Of a DNA stretch of 64,000 bases, positions 10,223 through 18,339 are shown piece after piece. A model generated the notes under the pieces. It made no database searches. It was not told where the DNA came from and saw only the letters and a program-made list of their open reading frames with translations. A program made the translations under genes and the position numbers. The stretch is from contig NZ_FQWL01000002.1 of assembly GCF_900129665.1 (NCBI RefSeq), positions 496,001 through 560,000 of the forward strand. The letters are read 5' to 3'. The DNA comes from Flagellimonas flava (GTDB lineage Bacteria; Bacteroidota; Bacteroidia; Flavobacteriales; Flavobacteriaceae). Positions within the stretch are counted from its first letter, which is position 1. Each line of letters begins with the position of its first letter.

Positions 10223-11134
10223 TTATTGCTTTGTGGTTTTGGCCAGCAGCCATTCCCTGTGCTTTTTCGCGCCTTCAGCGGAGATTACCAAAATTTCTGG
10301 TTTGTCCTTTCTAAGACTAACTTTCCAATCATTGAACACCTCCCATTGATCGTTGGTAAATATTGGCCGGCCGTAGACCCTTCCCAAAGCATTTTTAATT
10401 CTGAGCTCCTCCTGTTTAGCTGTTAAAATCCAAAGCTTGTATAACTTCTCCTCCTTATCAAATTTGGCTTCAAATTTTCTTGGAAAGCCGGCATACTCAA
10501 TACCAAAACAATCGATTTGGCTTTCGCCATTGGGGAAATCCATTATGCTTGAAAAAGTGGTTATAGAATCAAGATCCGGGATTAACCGCGCCCTATTCTC
10601 TCCAAACTTGAATACCTCTGGAATCAGCGCTGAAGTAGTATAATCGGGCACATCGTCAATAGAGCCAAAATAAGGGTTATCCCATGAAAACAAGTTGGCA
10701 TGAAGACCCTCATCTGTAAGAAAAAAAGCTTGCTTCTTTTCCTCAGCTACTACAAGTTTATCATTTCCAGCAAAAAATTTATACCCCTTGTAAAATTCGA
10801 CATCAGCCAATTTTGATACTCCATCACCATAAATGGAAATCATGCTCAATTTGTTATCTGCAAAAGTGAACACCACACTTTTGAATAAAAAAAAGTCGTG
10901 GACATTACAATCTTGATAAATCAATTGTTCCTCTTTTTTTTTCGACAAGGGAAAGGAAACCTTTTCTACATTTATCAAATGGCTGGATTGGCAATAGGGT
11001 TGCATTTTTTCCTCAACGGCATGCAAGCTATCATACATTTCAACGCCTCCGAAAACATTGGCAATCTGCGAATTTATGGTTTGAGGTAAAAAAAAGATTG
11101 CGCATAAGCCGAGCAGGTATGTTTTATGGTTCAT
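10223..11134 (-). CDS. Exported protein of unknown function
   Basis: A 303-residue protein with a signal peptide (about residues 1-22, FFLPQTINSQ). The mature part is mixed alpha/beta with no motif that I recognise; two Cys (YCQSSHL and YQDCNVHD) could form a disulfide in the periplasm, and the C-terminal third (KLWILTAKQEELRIKNALGR) looks like a helix-strand unit ending in basic residues. It lies between the beta-barrel gene and the lamin-tail lipoprotein gene, all on the minus strand, but gaps of 103 and 199 bp argue against a tight operon. Function unknown. Confidence 0.72.
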   Translation of the reverse strand: MNHKTYLLGLCAIFFLPQTINSQIANVFGGVEMYDSLHAVEEKMQPYCQSSHLINVEKVSFPLSKKKEEQLIYQDCNVHDFFLFKSVVFTFADNKLSMISIYGDGVSKLADVEFYKGYKFFAGNDKLVVAEEKKQAFFLTDEGLHANLFSWDNPYFGSIDDVPDYTTSALIPEVFKFGENRARLIPDLDSITTFSSIMDFPNGESQIDCFGIEYAGFPRKFEAKFDKEEKLYKLWILTAKQEELRIKNALGRVYGRPIFTNDQWEVFNDWKVSLRKDKPEILVISAEGAKKHREWLLAKTTKQ

Positions 11135-11237
11135 GTTTAACTGGGTTTAATGATTGATTTACCTCTGTAATACCAGTATTTTCCCAAAAGGTTACATCCA
11201 ATTTTAAAAGTCCCTACCCATATATTCCTGTTAAGGT

Positions 11238-12626
11238 TTACTTATGCTCTTTCGGGGAAAAGTCTTCAGGAGCATTTTGCGGCTGTTTTGTGGTTCCGGA
11301 GTCTCCCGTATCGTTAAAAACAGTCCATTCCATAAAAGTATAAACCGGGTTGGCCTCAATAATATCTGGATTCCGGACCGCCCGGCCATCCTCAAACTCG
11401 TGGTTGGTTCCGGAACCGTCCTCACCCACCATTCCAAAAGCATCAATGACCTTGCCGAAGGGATCTACCAACTCCAAATTGTCATCTCCATTGGAGTCCG
11501 CGGGGCTATTTGTTGAAATGCCCAAATCTGGCGGAAAACCGTAAACCATTTCGAATTCTTCGGCATTTGGTGAAACCACCAGCGTGCCATTTGCTTCGAT
11601 GATGTTGCCAGACAAATCAACTTCCGAACCAATTTCCATATTATCATTGGTGTAACGTCTCAGGGTCCACAGGTTCAAATCCAGAGGGCTATCACCTGCA
11701 TTATATAGTTCAACAAATCTTGCTGAGCTATTGTTGTCAGGATCAGCCAATTCTGAAATAAACACCTTGTTTGAGGTAAACTCTGTGATGATTTCTGGGC
11801 ACCGTTCTTCGGTAAAATCAATATCTCCCAAACTTCGAATCATAAGTTGATAATCATCCCCGTCTTTCACTAAAACCCCGGTTATGGAACCCCTTCCCTC
11901 TGGCAGGGGTTCGGCTTGAAAATCGGCATATCCGCTGGTTACCAACTCTACTTGGTTCTCGTCACAATCTTGCAACATACGTATTGTTTCTTCTTGCTTA
12001 ACTGCAAAAGTCTCCCCAAGCTCTTCATTCAGAAACTCCATATTTTCTAGCTTGATAAGGGTATTTAAGGGTAGCTGACCCAACTGGGATATCGTGGTTG
12101 ACGTAGGCATGGCCTTTTCTTCTGCACAAGCGGAAAATAGGTGGTCTTTTACTTTAAGTGAGGGAAGTCTCCCAACGGAAATGTTTCCAAAGGAGGAAAA
12201 AGTGCCGCCAAGTTTGTATTCATCCTTTGTTTTACCCAAATAGAGTCCGTTCAATTTTATAAGAATTTTGGTGCCGGGCGGGAATTGTAGGTGGGATTGG
12301 CTTTGATCCATTTCAAACCGAAGGCCTTGAGTTGGGTTTTCCAGTTTATCCTGAATTATCAGTACCCCAAAAAAATTGCTTGCAATATCTGAGGAAACCA
12401 CATATCCCTCTAAGACAAAGTCATCTAGAATTTGCAGAGTCTCCCCTTGATACAACGAATCCAATCCTTGAAAGTCCAAATTGGCTCCTGTCCCTTCGCC
12501 GCAGTCCAGGAGAGGTATCTCAAAATCGGGATTTGCAACGCAAGAATAGCTCAAAATCAATATCTGGACACCTAGGATTTTGACCAAAAACTGTATCCTT
12601 TTTATATTTGGATATATATTTTTCAT
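11238..12626 (-). CDS. DUF5689 plus lamin-tail domain lipoprotein
   Basis: A 462-residue exported protein with a long N-region and lipobox-like LSYSC (Cys29). Residues about 40-270 match the DUF5689 (OB-fold-like) region seen next to TonB receptors, and about 295-430 form a lamin-tail domain (KVFISELADPDN, RFVELYNAGD). Lamin-tail domains accompany secreted nucleases in many bacteria and may bind nucleic acid or the cell surface. Its start codon overlaps the stop of the TonB receptor by one base, so the two are translationally linked; together with the divergent nuclease they look like an uptake locus for nucleic-acid products or a phosphate source. The substrate is inferred. Confidence 0.85.
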   Translation of the reverse strand: MKNIYPNIKRIQFLVKILGVQILILSYSCVANPDFEIPLLDCGEGTGANLDFQGLDSLYQGETLQILDDFVLEGYVVSSDIASNFFGVLIIQDKLENPTQGLRFEMDQSQSHLQFPPGTKILIKLNGLYLGKTKDEYKLGGTFSSFGNISVGRLPSLKVKDHLFSACAEEKAMPTSTTISQLGQLPLNTLIKLENMEFLNEELGETFAVKQEETIRMLQDCDENQVELVTSGYADFQAEPLPEGRGSITGVLVKDGDDYQLMIRSLGDIDFTEERCPEIITEFTSNKVFISELADPDNNSSARFVELYNAGDSPLDLNLWTLRRYTNDNMEIGSEVDLSGNIIEANGTLVVSPNAEEFEMVYGFPPDLGISTNSPADSNGDDNLELVDPFGKVIDAFGMVGEDGSGTNHEFEDGRAVRNPDIIEANPVYTFMEWTVFNDTGDSGTTKQPQNAPEDFSPKEHK

Positions 12627-15364
12627 TACAGACTTATTGCTAGGTTTAAAAAATAGGTGCGTCCATAACTGAACCAGTACTTTGGACCAAAAGATGGGGT
12701 TCCACTCAAATTGTCCTGCTGCATTTGCCCGAAATTTGCATTGCGACTTTGCTCATACCCCCCAGTCCTAAATACTGAATCAAATAGGTTGTTGACGCTT
12801 AAAAAAGTACTGATGTATTTCCCTTTGACCAGCCATGATTTTCCACCAACCAAATTCAGGAGGTAGCCTTCATCCATTTTTTGTTGATTCAAAAGTCTAA
12901 CTGTGTTTTCTGGGATAGCCTCGGGATGTGTCGCATTTGTTTCCGGGTCGAGCAAAAAACTGTTTGTTCTAACAATTGTTGATATGCTGGCATAGTTTTC
13001 ATCTAAATAATTGGCCGTTGCACCCATCCACCAGTATTTTGGACTTCGATATTCCACACCCAATGCCAGAGCAGTTTGTGGCCCTTGTGAAAGCTTTAAC
13101 CCTTTGACCTTAGCGACGCCTAAGTCAACATTACCTTCTAAATTAATCAAGTCCTGCTGCTCCCCCGATGTATCAAAATATAACTGAACGTTTGGGTCGC
13201 TGGCGAATATGTAATCCCCCAGATTCCCGACTACGGACAACTTCACATCATTCGAGATTTGATATTCCACGCCAAGCTCAATGCCTTTATGGAGTCTATC
13301 CAGTCCTGTGACCACTTCTTGAACAAAATCTGAACCCAAACCCGTATCCGAATAAAAGAAGTTGATGTCGGTTGTATGCTGAAATCGGGTGTAAAAGGCA
13401 CTAATTCTACCGGTCACGTCTGGTAATCTCAGATAATAGTTGGCGTCAACAGTGGTTATGTTTACTTTTTGCAGATCGGGTACCACATTATTGTTTTCCC
13501 TAGGGTTTGTAAACATGTCTTGTATAGTTGGCGGTCGTTGCATTGACCCTCCATGAAATGACAGACTATGTCTCCCGGTTATATGATAGGTAAACCCGGC
13601 CTTCAACCCAAATCCGGATAGGGCAAGCTGTTCACTTGCACCTAGAGAGTTTTCCAAATAGCGCTCATTTTGGAAAAGCCCGTTTCGCTGAAGCTTCAAA
13701 CTTGAAACTGAAACCGTGGCAAATCCATTCCAACTATTTCCTTGGCTTTCCAACTGTCCGAAACCTTCTACCATGTTGGCTAACAGTTCAAAATCGTATC
13801 CTATCCTATCTCCGGTCTTTTTTGCAGAATTTCCTTGCAAATCGTTTTGGGTGTTTGAAAATGAATCCCTATCCCAGTACAAACCCGCCCCCAATAAATC
13901 TTTGATTTCCGCATAGTGGTTTGCAGAACTATTTTTGAAACTAGTTCCCAAACTAAGTTTGGTCTTGGAATTGATTTCCCAGCTCATGCTGCTCGTCACA
14001 GCAAGCTGAATTTCTTGAACCTTATCTTCCTGTAGTATATATTTTGCAGAATCATCGGCAGCATTGGTATTGGCCGCATACAATTGTTCCCAACGAATCT
14101 GTGGATGATTCCGAAACCCCTTCAGGGCAAGGTTTGTATTGGTAAAGTCAGCGCCGATGGCACTGTTTAAATGGTAACTTGGAACATTTTTGTAGTAGGT
14201 CGGGTCCGGATTTGGAGCATTTGAATATGCCAACCTGCTTTTTGCCGTTATGCCATCTTGGTACATTATTCCGCTGACCCAGCTTATTTTTTTTGATTCC
14301 ATGAAATGGTTGAGCATAACAAAGGGTTCGAAAATTACCCGCTCCCTAGAATTCCTAATTTCCCCATTTTGATTTCCCCAATACGGATTGTACCGGTTTC
14401 CCATCAGACTATAGATTTCTTGGGTAAGCGCAGCAGAACGACCCCTTCTATTTTTGGCCAGCACAGCAGTGGCCAGCAAACTGTTTTTGGGATTCAGTTT
14501 ATATTCCATTGCTCCGAAAAAGGAATATGCATCATAAAGAGTGCCATCAACATATCCGGTTTTTGCCCATCTCCGTGAGGAAGAAACAGCATAGGAGATC
14601 CCATCCCCGGACTGACCGGAACTATAGGTTGCCATAATCCTTCCTCTGTAAGTCCGATTAGATGCAGAAGTCGAGACACGCAAACCAGGCCTAAAACCAG
14701 AGGGTCTGGTATTTATGTTTGTGGTTCCCAGAATTCCTCCAAAGCCATAAGAATTCGTGGCCAAAGCATGGCTAAACTCCTGATTTCTTATAGCGTCATT
14801 TAATCCGCCCCAGTGATTCCATTGTGGTCGCCCATCCCAAAGCTTGTTCATGGAAATTCCATTTATTAGGACCTGACCTTGTCGAGAATCATAACCCCTG
14901 ACCTTAAAAAAGGCCTGCCCAAAGTCAAAAGCAGCGCGATTCAAAAACACGTCTCTGGTAGACTGTAAAATTCCCATTGAAACTGAAGCTAGGTCATCAT
15001 CATCCCCAAAATCGTTATCTGAAAGCGTAATTAAATTGTCATTTTTTTCAGAAGTGATATCCTTTTCCAACAGGATGTCTCCCAGTTCAATGGTACTGCC
15101 ATCCAAAAAAAGCTCAAAGTATTTGGTAATAAATTCTGGTGCTGATATCTCTAGTGTTTGGTTTCCTTTGGCGGCTGCCAAAATGGTAAATTGTCCCTTG
15201 GAATCAATTTCAAATTCCTTTTTGCTCCCATTTAAGTTTAAATTGGCGCTGGGAAAAGGTTTACCCGTAAATCCATTCTTTACCGTACCGGAAATTAGGG
15301 TATTTTGCTGCCCGGTAACATAGGTGGTGCAACAAATCACCACAGCGAACATGGCGGTTCTCAT
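12626..15364 (-). CDS. TonB-dependent receptor of the nuclease locus
   Basis: A 912-residue outer-membrane receptor: signal peptide to about residue 18, carboxypeptidase-regulatory-like domain at about 23-95 (SGTVKNGFTGKPFPSANLNL), plug domain at about 125-230 (KVRGYDSRQGQVLINGISMN), then the 22-strand barrel. It imports a ligand into the periplasm using TonB energy. Unlike SusC of sugar loci it is not followed by a SusD; the partner is the lamin-tail lipoprotein, sharing one base with this gene. The divergent 107-bp intergenic region to the endonuclease gene holds a 10-bp-arm inverted repeat that may co-regulate all three genes. Confidence 0.93.
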   Translation of the reverse strand: MRTAMFAVVICCTTYVTGQQNTLISGTVKNGFTGKPFPSANLNLNGSKKEFEIDSKGQFTILAAAKGNQTLEISAPEFITKYFELFLDGSTIELGDILLEKDITSEKNDNLITLSDNDFGDDDDLASVSMGILQSTRDVFLNRAAFDFGQAFFKVRGYDSRQGQVLINGISMNKLWDGRPQWNHWGGLNDAIRNQEFSHALATNSYGFGGILGTTNINTRPSGFRPGLRVSTSASNRTYRGRIMATYSSGQSGDGISYAVSSSRRWAKTGYVDGTLYDAYSFFGAMEYKLNPKNSLLATAVLAKNRRGRSAALTQEIYSLMGNRYNPYWGNQNGEIRNSRERVIFEPFVMLNHFMESKKISWVSGIMYQDGITAKSRLAYSNAPNPDPTYYKNVPSYHLNSAIGADFTNTNLALKGFRNHPQIRWEQLYAANTNAADDSAKYILQEDKVQEIQLAVTSSMSWEINSKTKLSLGTSFKNSSANHYAEIKDLLGAGLYWDRDSFSNTQNDLQGNSAKKTGDRIGYDFELLANMVEGFGQLESQGNSWNGFATVSVSSLKLQRNGLFQNERYLENSLGASEQLALSGFGLKAGFTYHITGRHSLSFHGGSMQRPPTIQDMFTNPRENNNVVPDLQKVNITTVDANYYLRLPDVTGRISAFYTRFQHTTDINFFYSDTGLGSDFVQEVVTGLDRLHKGIELGVEYQISNDVKLSVVGNLGDYIFASDPNVQLYFDTSGEQQDLINLEGNVDLGVAKVKGLKLSQGPQTALALGVEYRSPKYWWMGATANYLDENYASISTIVRTNSFLLDPETNATHPEAIPENTVRLLNQQKMDEGYLLNLVGGKSWLVKGKYISTFLSVNNLFDSVFRTGGYEQSRNANFGQMQQDNLSGTPSFGPKYWFSYGRTYFLNLAISL

Positions 15365-15407
15365 ATTGTGACCATTGTAGGTTAATAAAATAAAATTTGG
15401 GGTTATT

Positions 15408-15434
15408 TTCGTTTTTCGTTGTAAGAAAAACGAA
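15408..15434. repeat. Inverted repeat in divergent nuclease/receptor promoter
   Basis: TTCGTTTTTC and GAAAAACGAA, perfectly complementary 10-bp arms with a 7-bp spacer, lie 38 bp before the endonuclease ATG and 44 bp before the receptor ATG. The position fits an operator overlapping both promoters; a 5'-leader hairpin in the nuclease mRNA is the alternative. Confidence 0.45.
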
Positions 15435-15471
15435 CAATCTTACTTATTTTAGATCAGAAAACAAAACCCAA

Positions 15472-16509
15472 ATGCGATTTTTAACCTACTTACTACTTCT
15501 AGCATGGGGGCATTCGCATGCCCAAAAACAATCCACCTATAAATTAAGGACTATTGCTTTTTATAATGTGGAAAACCTGTTCGATACCATCAACGACACC
15601 TTAATCTTTGACGATGAACGTACTCCAGACGGCAGCTATCATTGGACCAGCAAACGGTATACGAAAAAAATTGAAAACATTAGTCACGTACTTTCCGAAA
15701 TAGGTTCGGGAAAATCGGGAACATCTCCAGATATCATTGGTCTATGCGAAGTGGAAAACCGAAAAGTTGTTCAGGACCTTATATCCCATCCCAATTTGTT
15801 GGACAAGCATTACGGTATTGTTCATTTTGATTCACCCGACGCAAGGGGGATTGACGTTGCGCTTCTCTTTAAAAAAGAGGCCTTTATACCCATTTCTTTT
15901 AAAAGTCACAGGCTCCTGCTTTTTGATGAGCTAGGTGAACGGGATTATACCAGGGACCAACTGGTGGTAGGCGGTATGATGGATGGAGAGGAATTTCATT
16001 TCATTGTAAACCATTGGCCTTCAAGAAGAGGCGGAACCTCCAAAAGCAGTCCAAAACGCATTAGAGCGGCATTGTTGAACAAGCGTATCATGGATTCCAT
16101 AAACCGAATTGATCCAGAAGCCAAAATCATAAGTATGGGTGACTTAAATGATGATCCCCGGGATACCAGTCTTAAAAAAGTACTGAAAACCAAGAACAGA
16201 ATTTCCTTGACCGACACCACTGGTATTTTTAATCCTATGGACAAAATGTATAAGAAAGGCATAGGAAGTTTAGCCTATAGGGACAAGTGGAACCTTTTTG
16301 ACCAATTTTTCATGACTTCCAATCTTATTGAACAGGCCCAAAGCGGATATACCTTTTGGAAAGCCGGAATTTACGCCCCAACCTTTATAAGAAACCAGAG
16401 CGGAAAGTATAAGGGCTATCCCTTGAGAACCTATTCTGGTAAAAACTACACCGGAGGGTACAGTGACCACTTTCCGGTGTATTTGTTTCTGATCAAAAGG
16501 ATGAACTAA
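15472..16509 (+). CDS. Exported endonuclease/exonuclease/phosphatase-family enzyme
   Basis: About 345 residues with signal peptide (MRFLTYLLLLAWGHSHAQ) and the metal-dependent EEP fold: N-terminal IAFYNVENLFD, metal Glu in IIGLCEVENRKV, active-site His in VNHWPSRRGG, IISMGDLNDDP (catalytic Asp and Asn) and the C-terminal YSDHFPV His. These are the motifs of DNase-I-like enzymes, which cut DNA/RNA or phosphodiesters; secretion points to extracellular or periplasmic action. I choose ATG 15472 rather than the in-frame start at 15397, because only this puts the signal peptide at the N-terminus and leaves the operator upstream. It is divergent from the TonB receptor / lamin-tail pair. Confidence 0.92.
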   Translation: MRFLTYLLLLAWGHSHAQKQSTYKLRTIAFYNVENLFDTINDTLIFDDERTPDGSYHWTSKRYTKKIENISHVLSEIGSGKSGTSPDIIGLCEVENRKVVQDLISHPNLLDKHYGIVHFDSPDARGIDVALLFKKEAFIPISFKSHRLLLFDELGERDYTRDQLVVGGMMDGEEFHFIVNHWPSRRGGTSKSSPKRIRAALLNKRIMDSINRIDPEAKIISMGDLNDDPRDTSLKKVLKTKNRISLTDTTGIFNPMDKMYKKGIGSLAYRDKWNLFDQFFMTSNLIEQAQSGYTFWKAGIYAPTFIRNQSGKYKGYPLRTYSGKNYTGGYSDHFPVYLFLIKRMN

Positions 16510-16518
16510 GTTCCTAGT

Positions 16519-17589
16519 CTAAAAATCCACAGCGCCACCCCATATTAAATGTTGGTCAGCAGAACCGTTGTAAGATAATCCTCCAAATTCATTGTTTCCT
16601 TGATGAACTTGATAGGTATTGAAATACTGATACGTCCAAGACCCATCAGGCCATTCCGCGACGACAGCAAAAATAATCGTCCTGCCTTCTATAATACCAG
16701 AGAATCTATTTCTTTTAATATTGTAATCACTGGTTTTTATTGCTTTTTTAAACTTTTCCTTCCATCCATGGTTTCGACCATAATTTTGCAATAATTGTAA
16801 TGCCTCCTCCTCTAGTTTTTTGTTAGGTTCAAAAGGTTCAGGCACACTAAATTCGGGTATTTTACTGATGAGTTCCAAGCCTTCATCCACATTTGTTAAA
16901 AGCACTTGACCGGCAGCAAGTTCAACTTTTTTCTTCTGTTCCCATCTTCCCTTTGTCCCTCCATCAGCCACAGAATACTTCAACCCCAACAAAATAGAGT
17001 TGTCCTTTTTGGATTCAACGTATTTTTGGTGCTTTAACAACGCTTCAACAATGTGCATCTGTTGCACACTAATCCGTGGATCTTCATTTTCTTTCTCTTC
17101 AAATATTTTCTGTTCAAAAATGGGGTATCTCACCGACTCCCAGCCTAATTCTTCTTCTGTGGTTTTGTGGTCATAGTACATTGAACCATGGATGCTGTCC
17201 AAGTAATAATCATAGCGTAAATGTGCATTTTTTATCCTTCTAGGGTTTACGGCAAATTGTTTATACATCTCAAGCGGGCCTGAGTTGTTGGCAATAAAAA
17301 GCCTACAAAATAGGGCCAACTCTTCCATTTTGGACATATCATACGTGGCAACAAAATTGCTTTCGTCATCCCATTTCCTTTCAATGGTCTCATTGGCAAA
17401 GACATATCCACCCAAATTGTTTTTATGGATGTCGCTAAAAAACTCATGGCTCAGGAGATCGGTGGTGTCAATTTCTTGAGGAGTCCAATAAAAAGGGGAT
17501 TGGGCAATGTCTTTTTTGGAGGGTCCTCCGGAACATCCAATTAGAAAAGTAGCAGCAAGGGTACCGCTCAAATAGGTTAAGATTCTCAT
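16519..17589 (-). CDS. Lipoprotein of unknown function
   Basis: A 356-residue lipoprotein: signal peptide with lipobox LIGC (Cys19), followed by SGGPSKKD. The mature part is alpha-rich and charged, with aromatic clusters (DYYLDSIHGSMYYDH) and a C-terminal beta segment (FAVVAEWPDGSWTYQYFNTY). I see no known domain. It is convergent with the secreted nuclease gene with a 9-bp gap and no terminator, so the two transcripts overlap at their ends. A 222-bp gap precedes it. Function unknown. Confidence 0.75.
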   Translation of the reverse strand: MRILTYLSGTLAATFLIGCSGGPSKKDIAQSPFYWTPQEIDTTDLLSHEFFSDIHKNNLGGYVFANETIERKWDDESNFVATYDMSKMEELALFCRLFIANNSGPLEMYKQFAVNPRRIKNAHLRYDYYLDSIHGSMYYDHKTTEEELGWESVRYPIFEQKIFEEKENEDPRISVQQMHIVEALLKHQKYVESKKDNSILLGLKYSVADGGTKGRWEQKKKVELAAGQVLLTNVDEGLELISKIPEFSVPEPFEPNKKLEEEALQLLQNYGRNHGWKEKFKKAIKTSDYNIKRNRFSGIIEGRTIIFAVVAEWPDGSWTYQYFNTYQVHQGNNEFGGLSYNGSADQHLIWGGAVDF

Positions 17590-17811
17590 GGTTTTATATT
17601 TATTTGGTTAAATATTAATCCTTGAGGTTGATACTATGTAAGAGGCCTGTTATGAGTGGAGGATGAAAAAAAATAATCAAAACAAAACCCCATGCACGTT
17701 GGCACATGAGGTTATACTAATATATGTTGAAAGTAAGAAAAATTAAATGTCCTACAAAATCTACTTATTTTCCAACTTGACTTTTTTGAAACACGAATCC
17801 CTATTCTGGTT

Positions 17812-18249
17812 TTAGCTAAACCACTGTCCCCAAGGAATACGGAGCAGGATCAACAAGAGTCCCAAACCATAGAATATCGCTATACTCTTGAATTTCTTAC
17901 CACTGTCTTCCTTCTTCTTATGCCTGGACCATCCAATGGTGATCAGTGCTATTGCCAGAATGTTGGTAAAAGGGTGTTCCACAGCCAATAAGCGCGCTGC
18001 CGAATTTAATCCTCCCATTCCCAAGGTCTGAATGGCTTTAAGGCCGTTAGCCGAAATAAAGAAAAGTAATAGGCCTATTACCAACTGGATATGACTCAAA
18101 ATAAGAGCAAATAAACTTACCCTAAGGTCTTTATGCATGGTAAATTCCCGTTTAGACATAAGACCGGATATGGCGTTGAATACGGCTAGGATAAGAATGG
18201 CCAGTACCACATAGGCCAAATAGGAGTGGAGGTTCTTGATGATTTCCAT
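17812..18249 (-). CDS. Small cytochrome-b-like integral membrane protein
   Basis: A 145-residue protein with four predicted membrane helices: about 8-30, 44-65, 88-108 and 122-142. His in helix 1 (NLHSYLAYVVL), helix 2 (LILSHIQLVIGL) and before helix 3 (AVEHPFTNI) are placed as possible heme ligands, and the type is usually labelled cytochrome b in flavobacteria. No redox partner is next to it, so a role in electron transfer is uncertain. It lies downstream of the 900-aa TonB receptor but the strong terminator at 18292-18317 separates them. Confidence 0.75.
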   Translation of the reverse strand: MEIIKNLHSYLAYVVLAILILAVFNAISGLMSKREFTMHKDLRVSLFALILSHIQLVIGLLLFFISANGLKAIQTLGMGGLNSAARLLAVEHPFTNILAIALITIGWSRHKKKEDSGKKFKSIAIFYGLGLLLILLRIPWGQWFS

Positions 18250-18291
18250 ACGAATAGTTTGTGAGGACTAAAAATACGGATTTGGCAACAA

Positions 18292-18317
18292 AAAACCCTG
18301 CCGATGGGCAGGGTTTT
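18292..18317 (-). terminator. Terminator of the 900-aa TonB receptor gene
   Basis: Perfect 11-bp stem AAAACCCTGCC / GGCAGGGTTTT with a 4-nt loop and T-rich tail on the minus strand, 23 bp after the receptor stop. Confidence 0.88.
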
Positions 18318-18339
18318 GATATCTTAAATAGATTTTGTC

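Noticed and set aside
17590-17811. Hairpin around CATGCACGTTGGCACATG
   Set aside because: Only four to five pairs hold together with bulges and there is no T-run; too weak to call.
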